Part shown: positions 1 to 12,845 of the stretch, piece after piece
Layout: every line of letters begins with the position of its first letter
How positions within the stretch are numbered: the stretch's first letter is position 1
Assembly: GCA_017562135.1 (NCBI GenBank)
Contig: QEYB01001315.1
Location: 1 to 64,000 of the forward strand
DNA from: Dipylidium caninum
Taxonomy: Eukaryota > Platyhelminthes > Cestoda > Cyclophyllidea > Dipylidiidae
Direction: 5' to 3'
Length of the DNA stretch: 64,000 bases
Translations under genes and position numbers: made by a program
Notes under the pieces: generated by a model
The model's database searches: none
The model's input: the letters and a program-made list of their open reading frames with translations, nothing else
What the model was told of the DNA's origin: nothing

Positions 1-255
1 ATGTAGTGAAATAATACCCTTCTCTAAACGGTCCACTTAACACTACGTAACTCCCAACCCTCCAACTCTCCTACTCCCCATCACCAATGTAGCACACGCA
101 TGTTCAGCCTCTAATTTATCCTCAAGGGTAACTGTGAGGGCTTCTTCGGAACAACTGGTAAGTCATTATCTGAGACAAATTTGCAAAGTGATACGGCTTT
201 GGCAGCTGTTTTGTTCTTATAGTAAATACTTCGGGTGGCAGTTTAAACTCGTCCA
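1..255 (+). repeat. Third, partial copy of a segment of the inverted-duplication arms
   Basis: This stretch matches about 35530-35760 in direct orientation and the reverse complement of about 6925-7170. Shared landmarks include the run cttcttcggaacaac and the block gcaaagtgatacg. Divergence is high, with many substitutions and small indels. The match stops near 255, where unrelated sequence begins. It shows that at least part of the arm sequence occurs a third time and may continue beyond the left edge of the window. No protein is evident in it. Confidence 0.75.
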
Positions 256-1832
256 AGTATGGGCGCGGGACTCGGAGGCACCAGCTCCACACGGCAAAGT
301 ATCAACACACCAACAGGAACTCGGTGACCCTCCTAACGATAGTGGTGAGGGCTTTAATTATTCAACACCACAATCAAAATGTCTTCTAAAAATTTATGGA
401 CGCGGTCGGTAAAATCGACATCCGAACTGAGGTCGTGCAAAATCCAAGGGGACTACTGCCCATAAATTCACGTGCAACTTCGTTACAATTTTACTGCTAC
501 TCTTCACGATTCCTCACGTTTCCATATCTTACTTGTGTTAAATAGGTGAGAAGGTGCTGCAAAATTCTGAATTGTCGTCGCACCCAGTCCCGGAGTCCGT
601 CCATTTTCAAATGTTCGAGCCAGTTGAAGGGACTGAGGCTGACTGAGCTATTTTATTTATTCAAGAACACTTATTAGCAATGGTGATTGTGAACAATCCT
701 GAAATACTCTACGCCCCTGCCATGTACGTGGCATGTGCAATGAACAAATGCAGACACTCGACGGTGCAATCATTGGAATTCGTCCCGTGAAGAGAATCCT
801 TCCCAACCTCACTCCTCCAATGCTAATCTGGTGGAAAACGGAGAATGATTTCATTTGAAACGGCTCTCAATGGAACGGTGAGGGATGGGCAGAGGTATTG
901 CTGTGCATGAATATGCGTCTGAGCAAACTACTCTTCCGTCGCATTCAGGAAAGACGTTGACAACGGTACGTATCGTACGAAGTCAGTACACATGATGGAT
1001 GGCTATCGTTTCCGCAAAATGCCAAATTCAAAATATTAGGATGCGATATGAGAAATGTGAGGCAATTCACGCACTGGCGAGCTGTGGGCGGTGGGCAGCC
1101 CTCCTGGTTTAACGGAACACCTCATGGTCTTTTGGGTGAATTTTCAGCCCATGGACAAATTGCATCCAGGGGGTGGGACACTGACACCAGTCGATCTGTG
1201 TCGTACGAAGCTTGGAGGTTTCAAGAACTGTGCGATACGGGAAGTCAATTGACTTTCAGCCTGCGACATCGAATTCATTTCCACTCTACATAGCCGAAAA
1301 ATACCAAATGTGATTGGTAATGCCAAGGGTACTCTAGCCATCGGATCGAATTCGCTGCGTATGTCTGTGACGCCAGCCGGTGTGTTTGAATCTCCCTAAG
1401 ATTTTATATTAGCTTAGAAATTACAGGCTAACAGGGTTTGCATGTACTGCCACCCGGTACTTTACATCGACTGGATTATTAAGTACTCGCGATTTACAAA
1501 GCCCTCGAATCATGACATCTTATTGACGCTGCCTACTTCCCGGTGGTAGTTGTGGCGCCAAGCCGACTCCGTCACCTTTCGTTCAGCGGTAGTGACGGTA
1601 TCACGAGGCCGGAAGCCCAACTCCGCGTTGTGGCGCAAGTGTTTTAGAGCAAATGTGTTTTCCCTCGTCATCCCCTATTATATTAATCGTGCACTACGCT
1701 GGAGGAAGACGACACTGTCCACCATCTGAAGAAACCATGTAACCGGCCACTGAGTCAGGCACAGCCGTGCGACACGCCCGATTGCGTACAAGGGTGCCAG
1801 CGATTTTATTTTATTTTTCTGACTCCTAAAAG
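256..1832. other. Stretch without a recognisable gene
   Basis: I see only short open frames, of a length expected by chance, and no recognisable domain, RNA or repeat. It may be intronic or intergenic sequence upstream of the exons that follow. Confidence 0.5.
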
Positions 1833-2053
1833 ACGTTTCTATGGACGTGCACATTCGTACCAGGCATGAATCCTTCTCTCGCTCATTTAGATTTGCCAAA
1901 CTGGAGAAGATAGCAACCCAGTGGGCCCACTTCATAAGCGTGGCAGTGTACGCGATCGACCAAGAGGCTCATCAACTCCTCACTGTCGTTCAGAATTCTA
2001 GTATCCTGCGTCAACGCTCAAACATCTACTACCATATTGTTTATCGACTGCCT
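1833..2053 (+). CDS. Candidate internal exon, unidentified protein
   Basis: A pyrimidine-rich acceptor (tttatttttctgactcctaaaag) precedes an open frame that ends at a consensus donor (cct|gtaagt, phase 0). The peptide ends in HIVYRLP and contains VAVYAIDQEAHQLLTVVQNS. The pattern of a short hydrophobic strand, a helix and then a second strand (YYHIVYR) faintly recalls the start of a GT8-type glycosyltransferase domain, but no catalytic DxD is visible and I do not assign the family. It may belong to the same plus-strand gene as the exons at 2976 and 3635, but phase 0 here does not join directly to phase 2 at 2976, so at least one exon would be missing. Confidence 0.35.
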
Positions 2054-2975
2054 GTAAGTGAATTTTTTCATTAGCACTGCGTCACACTTTGCCTATTGTG
2101 AATAGTAACCCATTGGCATGAATAAAATAACGTGCGGGGTGGACTGACAGGCAGTCGTCGTGGCGAGTGAACAGTGCCTCAATCAAGGAAACGTCCTCAG
2201 TCTGCGTCAATAGATGGAGCACCTATCAAAATAAAAATAAACAAAAGGAAGCTACTTTGCGGTCAGAGCATTCCGCCGCGTTCTCGAGTGAGTTTGCCGA
2301 GGGACGCCTTAATGATGGAACCACAAAGACGCCTCGCATTCGATCTTTAGCTCCCTGTCGTTTTTCCTTCGATGCCATCCCGGTCTGGGACGAAGGTGTC
2401 TCCCTCCAGTGGAGGGGAGAGGAAATCAGGCCGATCATAAAACAAACGAGGAGGGATCGCCCAGTTGGAAAGAACAATGCCTTTACTTTAAGCGATTCTA
2501 TGACTTTGCTTTTACTCACTTTCCAAATGCCCTTTAGCCATTGTGTCTATGGGCTACTGAGATCTGCGGCCTACTTGGGTCTACTGAGTGAGATAAGGAT
2601 GAAGGTTACTACTTGTTACAGCCTCTTCCAGCGACAGTTGCCCTCCACAACACGGCTGTCACTTATGCGCCAACATCCTGCGTTCTTCTGCTCTCGTCTC
2701 TTGAAACGCACGTCGCTGAAGCCCAACGTCTAGTCACCTCGTTTTCTGGTATTTACTTCTGATGCGTATATTGGTAGAGGTGGATTCCATGCTAATTGGG
2801 AAACGGAAAACGTTATGCCTTTGTTTTCTCCACTTAGCCGCAAAACCGATTAAGAGTGGGTGACAATCTTGTCGAAAGAATGAAGGAGTTCATGGCTAAT
2901 CAAAGCAAAGTGGATTCCGAAAGGAACCCGATTTTGCTAAACTTCTTTGCTAACTTACGCTCCCAATCATAATAG
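2054..2975. other. Intervening sequence with long but unassigned open frames
   Basis: A 188-codon plus-strand frame spans 2167-2733 with a 97-codon frame opposite it. The peptide has no recognisable domain, it starts at a near-cognate codon, and this length is borderline for chance in 64 kb. A second stretch, from a good acceptor at about 2838 (tttgttttctccacttag) to a TAA near 2968, reads as plausible protein (VERMKEFMANQSKVDS) and could be an exon, but it has no usable donor before its stop. Confidence 0.3.
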
Positions 2976-3147
2976 ATTCTTGACGTACTTCAAAGCCCTA
3001 ACCATGATTCATTCCGCCATCGAGGTTCAGTCACCGGAGGACAATGCGTTAGCCGTTCTGATACCGCCATTTTTGAGGGACTGCAGACAGATGGTGACAC
3101 TAATTCCATCTGCGCTCTCCGGTCAAAAATCTATCTCCTCTCTAAAA
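2976..3147 (+). CDS. Candidate penultimate exon of an unidentified gene
   Basis: Acceptor cccaatcataatag and donor aaaa|gtaagc bound a 172-base open exon that starts by completing a codon and ends in phase 0. The peptide includes YFKALTMIHSAIEVQSPEDN and IPPFLRDCRQMVTLIPSAL, with helical, HEAT-like character and ordinary codon choice. It joins in frame to the exon at 3635. I do not recognise the protein; the alternating hydrophobic helices would suit a helical-repeat scaffold, which is inference only. The upstream exon is not identified. Confidence 0.45.
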
Positions 3148-3634
3148 GTAAGCAACACTCAGTACTGTATTCTCATATTTAACATAAGTCCACTTCGCGA
3201 GGAAAGGAGGTTAGTACACTTCGGGAGTTCCTAAGTAGGCAGGCGGCTAGGTTAGTTCGCTCTGGCAGCAGAATACCTGTCACGTTCACTCACTCAAAGA
3301 TACAGTCTCAACAAACATGAGGGATTTGATAGGGGCTGGGAAATGCGGATGGAGCTACCACTCCACCGTTGAACAAGGAAAGAAACATCGTCTTGTCAAA
3401 AAATGAGGAAACAAAGAGGCTTCTGTTTGTTGCCATAAAGCCCAGGAACCTGCCGCATACTCGTCAGAGTATGGCCATTGGGAAGCGATCGAAAACTCCT
3501 TTCGTGTTTGTTAGCTCAGACACCTCCTTTACTTACGACTTCGAAAGCACTAAGACTGCATAGGATATCGTCCGTTCTACACTTTACGTAACATTCAACG
3601 GTACTTCTAGATCATCAAATCACGACAACTGCAG

Positions 3635-3742
3635 GCTATTTTGATACCGACCAAACACGCGCTCCTGCCCATTGAGATCAATGAGGCTGAGAACGCAAGC
3701 GTTCATTTAATGGCTCTTCTCGCAAAAGTCGTCCCAAAGTGA
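3635..3742 (+). CDS. Candidate terminal exon of the same unidentified gene
   Basis: Acceptor gacaactgcag is followed by 35 codons and TGA. The reading begins AILIPTKHALLPIEINEAEN and ends LLAKVVPK. The exon starts in phase 0, matching the phase-0 end of the exon at 2976-3147, so the two splice into one continuous C-terminus. The nearest AATAAA-type signals are distant (about 4958-4980), so the 3' end is unsettled. The function is unknown. Confidence 0.45.
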   Translation, partial: AILIPTKHALLPIEINEAENASVHLMALLAKVVPK

Positions 3743-5244
3743 CCTGAAACCGCGGCGATCACTGCGTTATTATTGCCTTCGTATGAGTCGCAACTGCCCC
3801 ATCTCCCCATTCTTCCCTACCAACTTTGGCTTTTTGGTGTATTGCCTCGAGAATTGAATACATTCCTCCCTGTCGCTTGGCCAACTGCGTCGGTTAGCGC
3901 TGTGATTTGTCTAGGCAGGAGGGCGGAACTACCCGTGCTCGAGTTACAAATTAGTTTCTGTTGAGAATATTCACTTGTGGACATCTTTCGCGACTGCTGG
4001 ATTCTGAACACAATCTTCCCTTCAGTGTGCGTGAATTGGGGAGTTGCAGCCGATGCTGCAAGCCTGCAGGCTTAAAAAGCAGTGATGAAGATCTCGCTCT
4101 ACCACATATCATGTACAAAGAAGTCGAGGCAGTTTGTGCTCAGTGAAACATCCAATGAATTGTACACGAGTGGGCAACATATTGACTCAGTATCATCTCG
4201 AGGGTAGCTAGGGTAGTCGAAGGGCACTCTGTGAAAGCCTTTCAAGACCTAGAAGTGGGCCTTCACCAGCCTACTGTGACTCGTCATGCGATTTGGCGAC
4301 CGTAAGCGCAATGTGCACCAGTGGTGAGTAAAGTCATATCATCACTACTTGCAACCGTAATATAAGAGCCTTTTCAAATTCTCAACCGCGTGACAAGCTC
4401 AGACAGGCTCTATCATCGGTTGTTAGCTGTGTAAGAATGGGAAGCTGAGCCGGATGGTTGTGATCGGTTGTGAGTGATAGTTTCACGTCGACACACGTCA
4501 ATTTCCCGAATGGAATGCCATCATGTTGCCGAGATTTTCTCTCATCAAAAACTCACACCACCCATCGCATCGGACACCGAAACCAGGTACTGTAGACTGC
4601 CCCATCGGTGCAGTTCGTCAAATTAACCTAAAGCTATTTAACGAGCGCTAACCAAGGTATTCCAACAGCACAGGATTTCTTTATATTTCCCACAGTCGGC
4701 AAGATATATGGAATTTCTTCCCAGTCGGAGAAGCACGTGTTACGTACGCGACTAGTGGAAGGCCGTTGCTTTTAACCTGAAAGTGCGCATATCAGAATGA
4801 ATTCGCCTGTAGTGAAGGTGCTAGCCCGGCCGAGAGAAAAGCATTTGTTATCCTCAGGATGGTTTTTATTTCTCATCGGGGTAGAGAAGCGGATAGATAC
4901 ACCGTTACACTAGGTCGTGATTTCAACTTCGCGCCTATTTTTCGTCTTCGGATAATCTTAATAAACTGGCTCTAATAAACCCTAAATAAGCTGCGCCATC
5001 AAAATTACTTTAGTGGTACCGAATAACGGTTCCTGCACTCCTCTTCCTAAGTATACTGTCATTCCCCGTTGCGTCCTCCCCATTTGATTTGTCGTCAAGC
5101 TGTCCAGAAATGAGCTATAATTTGTTGTCCTTATTAAAGTTGACATCGAAAATTCGAGCTAATTCATTATGAGAGCTCTGATGAAGTGACGTCTCTGCAG
5201 CCCATAAAATATATGAACATCGACGAAAATGCGTGCTCCACTTT
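3743..5244. other. Stretch without a recognisable gene; possible polyadenylation signals
   Basis: No convincing exon is seen. Two AATAAA hexamers lie close together near 4958-4980 on the plus strand and could serve a plus-strand transcript ending here, but nothing ties them to one. Confidence 0.35.
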
Positions 5245-8200
5245 TCCTTTATGTGGGAGTGTGGTGGGGGGAAGTAACCCAAAGACGGAGACGTATGCAT
5301 TGCTTACTACCGAAAGAAGAGTTTCGGATGCAGTTCAGATAGTTGAAAACGGCCAAAATCCTTGAAAAAATCAATGCAGGACGTAGATGATATATCTCCA
5401 AGCAGTTGGAATCTCGCCATCGAACTGCGAAATCCCCGTGACCGTCTCTACTATTCCGCCTCTAAAAATGGCAAAACACTTACGCATAGTGATGGAAAGA
5501 GTAAGTCCAGACTCAGTAATATAAAAACCTATAAATAATGATAAAGTTAATGATTTCTCAGGGGTGATTACAATCAGACGTGTCTGGCTTCAGGAGAGGT
5601 GGGTTACCCTCTAGGCCTATAGTCCGATATACGTGGAGGCAGTCGACAAGCCCCCTAGGGCCTCCGTCGGTGACCCTGAAGGCAACATTATTGGCAGGCT
5701 GACCTCTCGCCATTTTAGCTTGTTTGTATAGAGTTTTGTCCGTTCAGCCAAATTTCTGATCACGTGACCACCTTTCAGGTTGTCCGTTTTGTACTCAATG
5801 ACGGCTTACGTCAGCTCTTGTCAGATAGTGGCGGAGCGAGCAATCTTCTTGTTGATGTCTTTTTGAAACCAAATTACCTTTAATGTTCGCCTTAAGGCGT
5901 CCAGGAGGTAGTAAGCGACTTCATTCCGAAAGGCTTATTCTGTTTAAACCGATACTATACGGTACATATAGCGAAAGTGTTCAATTTAGAAATCGGACTA
6001 TCTCCCTTCCCCGAAAGCCTTAAAAATTACTTAAATGACCGCATTAAACTACATTCTTGTTTTCTTTCCATTCTTGTTACCATCTGTTTAGACGTCAGCA
6101 CATACGGCTGACGTAATGGGAGACGAAAAGTAATAGTTCCACAGAGTTAATACTATTTAACGGCCACAGACTCGTTGCCCCCTCTCCCCCCCCCCTAAAT
6201 TCCCCTCAGTTAATTTATTTTCCCCTCCCTCCCCGGTTCTTTTCCTCCCTCTTTTCCTCCCTCTCCTCCTCCTACTCCTCCTCCTCCTTTTCCTCTTGCT
6301 TCTCCTACTTCACCATTTTAAGATCTCTCCGAAACAATCGCAAATCCTGCTCGAAATAGTGGCATTTTGTGCTTTGATCTTTCGACAAATTCACAGAATT
6401 TGTGCACAAAGGTAAAAGGGGAATGGCGATAATTGCATTCGCTCAGATGGTCTATGAAATATTCTCCAGGAAACACTCAGAACGAATGGACTTTCCACAA
6501 TCATTTTGCACTGTTGATAAAATCGGCCAAATTCCAACCTTCGTTTGAGGTCCATCTGGTCAGTTTACAGGGGAAGAGGATTCTCAATCCCTATTTGCCT
6601 TGACCCCAGACTACAAGAAATGCGTGCCTGCACTTGGTCATCGACAAATCCTAAGTTTACCTCTTCACAGCCTACTTCACTACTGGTATCTTCCCAATCC
6701 CAAATTCATGTTTGTTTTCCCACTTCAAATTAATGGTGTTTTAATTGGTGCCCAAAAACCCCATTTTATTCTGGCTCGAAGGTGACAATAAGTCTATCAA
6801 ATCAGAATATTTTTGGTAAAAAGGCGTCTGGCAAGTGGGAGGTGGATTCTCTCGTCGAATCCTACCCCCCCCCCCTCCCCTTCCCGACCTTTTCACCTTA
6901 TCGGTGGCTACTTGACAGAGTGTAAACTGCACCCGAAGTATTTACGTATAAGACAATACAGCTGCCAAAGCGTATCACTTTGCAAATTCGTCTCAATAAT
7001 GACTACCAGTTGTTCCGAAGAAGCCCTCACAGTTACGCTTGAGGATAAATTAGGGTGAACATGCGTGTGGCTACATTGGTGATGGGAGTAGGGAAGAGCG
7101 GAGGGTTGGAGTTACGTAGTGTTAAGTGGGACGTTAGAGAAGGGTAGATTCACTTACATACACTCCGGTTTTCTATGGTGAGGCTCAGTCAATCAAAATA
7201 TTGCGCAATCCCGGCTTTCTAGTAATCTGTGTGTTGGAAACAGGAAACGGAAAGCCTAGTTATGCAATGACTCATTGGCAACGCCCTTTTTACATTAGCT
7301 ACTCGTTGCATCTTTTGTGGAGCGAAGCACTTGTAGCAACTGAAATCTTATTTACTATTAGTATTGAAATCAGCGATCTGGCGGGAGGATGCACAGAATA
7401 ATAAGACAGTATGCGTGACGGTGGCCGAGACAGGAAAGTGTTTCAGCGGGCAGGAGGCAATAAACAAGCTCGCGGCATACGTGTGTTAACGCAATCGCGA
7501 GGATGGAAAATTCGCCATGGTTTTGAACCTTGCTTTCAGGGGTCTGTCCCAGAGAAACTTTGACTTCCTACAGCCACTTGTATGCTTCACTCGACAGTAC
7601 TACTTAGGCTGAAAGCGTTACGTCAATGACTACCCTTCATTTAACTCACTCTTTTAACAGTGGTAGCTAAATTTGCGGTGTCTGATTTGGTCAACTTTTC
7701 TCATCTCTTTGAAGTCTTTTCTGGCTGATATATTAGCGCCGGGCAAGTAAAAACCTCGATGATGTAAGAATCGCCCCTGCCGAAAAGGGTTGCCTCACCT
7801 AACTGAGGCAGTTTCTTTCCAAACGTGGATTGGGAAGAGGCCCCATTCCCCGTCCTCCCCCTGACGACTCGAAACTCGAATATTTTTCGAGCTCGTGTGG
7901 GGTTGTTCTAACCACCACTCTACCAGGAAATTCCGAAATGGCCAAAAAAGCAGAATTTTGATTGATTGGCAAGTGACTAGAAGGTTCTTTCTCGCCAAGA
8001 TATCCTCGTACATCGTGCAACAATTTCAGCCTTGGCATACAGTGCTAATTTCAGCAACTTTAGAGAACTAACTCCTCCTCCACTATGTATTCTTCCATTA
8101 GGGGTGATTGGGAAAGGCTATTGAAATGTAGGCGTTGTAGACAAGGCAACCTGCATACTGCAATGCCCCTGGGCAATAAGGAACCGGTAGCCTCCTGTTT

Positions 8201-9338
8201 TTGTGTTGAGCCAGAGGAACTGTTTTTCAGAGAAGACAACTGACATGTCATCCAGTCTTCCGCCATCTCACATTGACAAGTAAAACGACCCGGCCAAGGG
8301 GGAGAAATTTATCGCCTCTTTGACGACACTATCAATTCTCTGAGTCAGTGGCCAATCGGTGCCGCGTCTTCTTGAGGCACTTTGCCCACACACCCTTTGG
8401 TGACCAGAGGGATTGGCGTTGACTTATTATTGTCACTGCTGAAGAATAAAATTTACTTAAGGCGATTAGTAACTGTATTTACGGTGCGCTTCTTCTGTGC
8501 AGTGCACTGTGGTAACAGCCGAAGGGGCAGTTGTGCATTACCCACCCATTTCTACCTCCCTAGCGGTGATTTGAACTAGGCAAAGAGGACCTGAGCTGGT
8601 CATGTTGAGGAGGCGAGGGGTGGGAAGATGGTGGACGAACAATGTTTTTCGTGGCAGTGGGGAATTCCTTCAGACCACCCTCGGCGTTCAAGCTCATCGC
8701 GTTGCAACTCGAAAGCGGCTGATTTTCAGTGTGGTCTATCCTGAGTTGAATCGGGAATCGAGATGGCAGACTGCGTAATTAGGGAGGAGCGACGCATCGC
8801 CAATTTTATTTCGCCCCAAAATAAACTCGCGGAAATAATTTTGTGAGCATACTATCCGAGAGGCGGGTTTACTTGCAAGACTGGTCTTAGTGACACAGTC
8901 ATATACTAGTCGCGGAGAGATCTTGAGTGGGGTGAAGTTTGTCTCCGCAAAAGCGCTTACGTAATTCCTTCCTTCTGAATAATATCATTTTCCTATGAAA
9001 CCGCTCCATACCAAGGAATAGTAATTCACCAGAGCCATGCTTGTCAGCATAAACTTCTCAACTAGAAGTAATATCTGAAGAGAGAATGCATGTGTTTTTG
9101 ATTGCCCCCTGAAATTCGACAGTAATGTCTCGTTGCCTCGACGGTGAAGATAATGAGTGAACAGAAGCAGTGGCTCTCAACAGTCCCATGAATTGCGGCG
9201 TGATTGATCTAATCCATTGCCATGCCTATGTCCACCCCTTCTACTCCTCCACTCACCATCCCCAAGTGAACAAGCGTCAACTCCACTTTACTCGCCTTTC
9301 CTCACTCACACTTCTTCTTCCTCACTGTGTCCGTTCAG

Positions 9339-9380
9339 GTTAGGAACGAGTCACCTAAGCAAGTATGCACTTTGTTCTCG
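9339..9380 (+). CDS. Possible small TRAPPC13 exon in the left arm (tentative)
   Basis: A strong pyrimidine-rich acceptor (tcctcactgtgtccgttcag) precedes 14 phase-0 codons reading VRNESPKQVCTLFS and a donor (tcg|gtgaga). The peptide resembles the conserved VHNDSxQVV segment of animal TRAPPC13, which precedes the part encoded by the right-arm exon at 34130-33815. I see no counterpart in the right arm, where the aligned block is unrelated. The match is short, so this could be coincidence. Confidence 0.3.
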
Positions 9381-11150
9381 GTGAGACTTTATCATCAACG
9401 ACGTTTGAGGAATTTTATTCGGTCTGGCCTGCCAAACTTTGTTCGAACAGACACGAATGGATGATGATAGTGCATGGGGTATGGTGTACTCCTTCGTTAA
9501 TTAACCAGTTCGCATTTGATCTAATCCACTGGTTAAGGTCGCACCAGTTCCCCTTCAGTGGGGCATCGTTGCAGGGCATTTGCAGAAGGGTTGAACCTTT
9601 TGAATCTTTTATCACAATATGAGAAAACGATTTTGAGAATGGACTGTTCACTGCTAAATTACTGCTATTATCCGCCGCCACCGCCTCCACTTCTCACCCA
9701 ACAAAGTGGGGCAATGGAATTTACAGTGGAAGCGTTTTAGGCCACATGAGTATTAACCGATGACTCACACGGCGTCGGTGAATTGGTGGGATCGCGCTTT
9801 GGTTGGCCCCTGTTCAAACTCCTCTCTACTCCGCTTTGGCGAGTGTGGACATTTTATTCTCTCGTCTCTGCCCACGCCAATGCAAGCGTGTGACAATTAG
9901 CGCAAGGTTGCCTCATTTGCAACACAGCGAAATGTACTTCGCCAAAAATCCTCCGCTTTGCCGAGGGAATGTCCTCACACCCAACTTTATGATTTGTAGT
10001 ACATCCAAGGTTGTTCTGCTGGTGCTTCAGGAAATCCTATTTCACATGGCCCACCTAGCATGCTGGTACGAAATGCTGTGTTCCGACAGGTCACTTTAAA
10101 GTGCTTTCTGAGAGTACTTACCCTGTGTAATGGACCCTCAAGTCTTCACGCAGGTGCCCCTTTGTTGCAACTGATCCTCAACTGAGGCATTAACATCAGG
10201 CTGCACGAGGAGAAGACCGCTTCAACTTGCGCCGACAAAACCGTTTCACTTCTTTAGTTTCACTTCTTTATCATGAGACCGGGCCTTTGCATGGTGCATA
10301 CTACCTTGCTGACTTGCAATCCAATTCGATGGGTGTCCTTTTGGAAAACGTCCTGGAGGATTGCGAGGCTAGTTAGGGAATAACACAGAGAATATGTGCT
10401 TCCTCACTGGCTTGGGGGCCACAGTTAGGATGTAGCGTTGTTTTTTTTGCAGAAGTAAGTAGTCTTCTTAACAAGCTTAGACCTACAAGATGATCCCGTA
10501 TTCTATCTCTTGCATCATTCGCTTGCCCTTCACTGCCACACGAGTCGGTCTCCGAGAGCGGTGTAACCTCGTCATGCTGTGCAGCAGACGCAGTCGCAGT
10601 CGCAGTCGCCTATTTGTACTTTCATTGAGAAGGCCAAAGAAGCAGACTTGTGTTGTAACCCTTCTCCCATTCTCTAAGATATGGTGCAGATGGAGTAGTC
10701 TTTGCGATGAACAATCTAGAGAGTTTCAAGGGTAGAGGATGTGGCGTATCCGCAACACGTGGCCTGGAAACTACGCAGGAGCTCGACTACGATGATTATA
10801 AAGCTGCTTTGGCCCTAAATGACACTTTCGTCAGTACTCCTTTCCAAACTGTTTGTTCGATAACTACATCTATCGGAATGGACGTCTTGGCTTCGGTGCT
10901 TCTCCTGTTCTTTTACCGGTTATTGGAATTTCTCACTTGTGCTTGTCAGACTTGCAATGTTTGCCAACACTTCATCTCTCGGGTCGACGTTTCATGAGAC
11001 GTTGATTTGTCACTGACTTTCATACCTGACGGGGAGTAGTGCATGTATACCCCTTGATGTAGTTTTGGTAGATTTCCCTTTCTCCACTTCTCAATAACGC
11101 GTATTTCCTAGATGTTCACCACTCTAATGCTCCATCGGGTCTGATTTTAG

Positions 11151-11209
11151 AGGAGGGCGAACCGGAGGAAGAGGTGACTAGGAACTTCATAAAAAATTTC
11201 AAAATAACA
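11151..11209 (+). CDS. TRAPPC13: TRAPPC13 exon, left-arm copy (shared exon 1 of 3)
   Basis: TRAPPC13 is an accessory subunit of TRAPP, the tethering complex for ER-Golgi and Golgi vesicle traffic. This 59-base exon lies between acceptor ctgattttag and donor aca|gtaagt. It enters in phase 1 (two bases, AG, complete a codon) and ends in phase 0. The peptide ends VTRNFIKNFKIT, corresponding to the family's YFRKFFKFQV strand. It is identical over all 59 bases to the right-arm exon 32526-32468. The exon that should precede it, present in the right arm at 34130-33815, is not found in this arm. Confidence 0.75.
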
Positions 11210-12229
11210 GTAAGTATCTCCGCTTTCTATGCATTATTATCACGAGTACTCTTCTTGGGCATTGCCCATTGTTCTCACAATGTGGTCAGTTTTTGGCTCC
11301 ATTTGCCTCTACTTTTTGATGTGCGTGACGGAGCTTTACGAGGGCGATTTTGATCGCCCGCTTTCCAATGGCCTTATCTGAATGCACCACTAACACTCGA
11401 ATCTTGTTAACAAGACAAGAGCTGTCCATTATTTTAAGATCAGCTGCCACATCTCCCACTGATTTGGCATTGGGCTAGTTGATGTTTTCCTACTGAGGAC
11501 CTTCCCCCCTCCTGTACGAACGTCTAATCAACTTCACCCATGGAAGTGCATTCTCTCACTATGTTTTTTTACTTACTGTTATTCAACTGGACCTGAAAGT
11601 GCACTTTCTTGCCCAAACCCCTATCCAGTGAGAAAGCACACTATCCAGCCTTCTTCGGTCTCAGTTTCCTGACAAACACTACTTGGTGTTTGGTCGAGCA
11701 ACACGTTGAGAGGTGGATGTGGAGAAAAACCTCTACTGCCTAGGGTAGTCGATGAAAGGAGCGTTGAAAGTAAGATATTTTACTTCAGATGTGTACCGAT
11801 GCGTTTCCATACACGTTGGTTTAATGTGGAGGCTGGAGCCACTACTTTTGTCACTATTGCCCATTAGTGGGTGTTCGGAGGCCCTGAAGGGTGGAGACGG
11901 TGTCTCAGTACGTAGTGGTCCTTTTTGAATGGAATTGGTATCGAGATTCACGACCTTGCGAAGTCTCCTCATTACAGAGTGGACATTACTGTGCTTCCTT
12001 AGGGCGACTCCACTTTCAGTCAGTCAGACAATCATAGTTTTTCTGACTGCCGCCACAATGATTACTTATGCCTTCTTCAATTCTTCCACTAACTGGGTGG
12101 GCTTACGATTGCGAGGTGGTATTTTATGCGTCGGGCGGAAGATTATTATGATGAATGGGACAATTGGGTAGCCTAACTGTGTGTCGATAGGGGAAAAATC
12201 GGGAGGAGCTTGTGCCTATGATTACAAAT

Positions 12230-12845
12230 ATTTTCCCCCATGCAGGTTAATAGGACTGCCTTTTTCGAGTTCATCAAAAGTCACTTTCCTAGAGCCTCGA
12301 ATAAACCTGGAAATTTTCAATCGTGAGTGTTATAGAGGTGTTTAAAGGAAGTACCATTGTGAGAAGTCAAGGGGGGATATTTGGCAACACTTACGCTTTC
12401 ATCTTAATACACTTTAGCCTTTTTCATTGTCGAATGAGGTATAAGGAACGAGGAGTAGAGAAATCAAGTTTGCTCAGCCTCCATCTAGCCATTTGCGAGC
12501 ATTTCCCTAAGACCAAATGAAGCTGTTTGAGATCACTGAGTTTTTGCGTTAAAGTGCTACACTTGTTCACCGACCTCTTCAATCACATTTAAATAGATTT
12601 GATCTTCCTTACAAGGGCTAAGCCTTTATCGGAATCTGAAGTGTGTGACAAATCTTAATGACCTCCGGACCGAGAACAGCCCTCCCACGGATAACACTCA
12701 GTGGCGTAACAATACCGACTTGACTCCATCCCACTTGTCTGTCTATCGTTGGCTGTGACACAATTCTAGTCAGTTGTTGCAATAATTCAGTGTCAAGAGC
12801 ATCAATTCATGGTCTTCCGGTTAGCTCATTTGTGCGCAATTCGAG
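12230..12845. other. Left-arm-only segment inside a TRAPPC13 intron
   Basis: The flanks align to the right arm (gaggagcttgtgcctatgatt on the left, gtcaacatggaggcatgcca on the right), where they are joined directly near 31390-31430. About 0.6 kb is therefore either inserted here or deleted there. Inside it, about 12246-12322 has an exon-like look (acceptor ccccatgcag, reading FFEFIKSHFPRASNKP, donor tc|gtgagt), but its 77-base length would break the TRAPPC13 frame, so it is not part of that coding sequence. Confidence 0.5.

Noticed and set aside
2167..2733. A 188-codon open frame, the longest unassigned one on the plus strand.
   Set aside because: It has no domain, a near-cognate start and a competing frame opposite; one frame of this length is expected by chance in 64 kb.
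8540..8590. A tRNA-like B-box on the minus strand (agttcaaatcacc).
   Set aside because: No matching A-box, anticodon arm or acceptor stem pairs with it.
9365..9400. The reading VLGETLSS resembling the FLGETFSS segment of TRAPPC13.
   Set aside because: It overlaps the VRNESPKQV candidate in a different frame, has a stop three codons upstream of its ATG, and its order relative to the family would be reversed. Both cannot be real.
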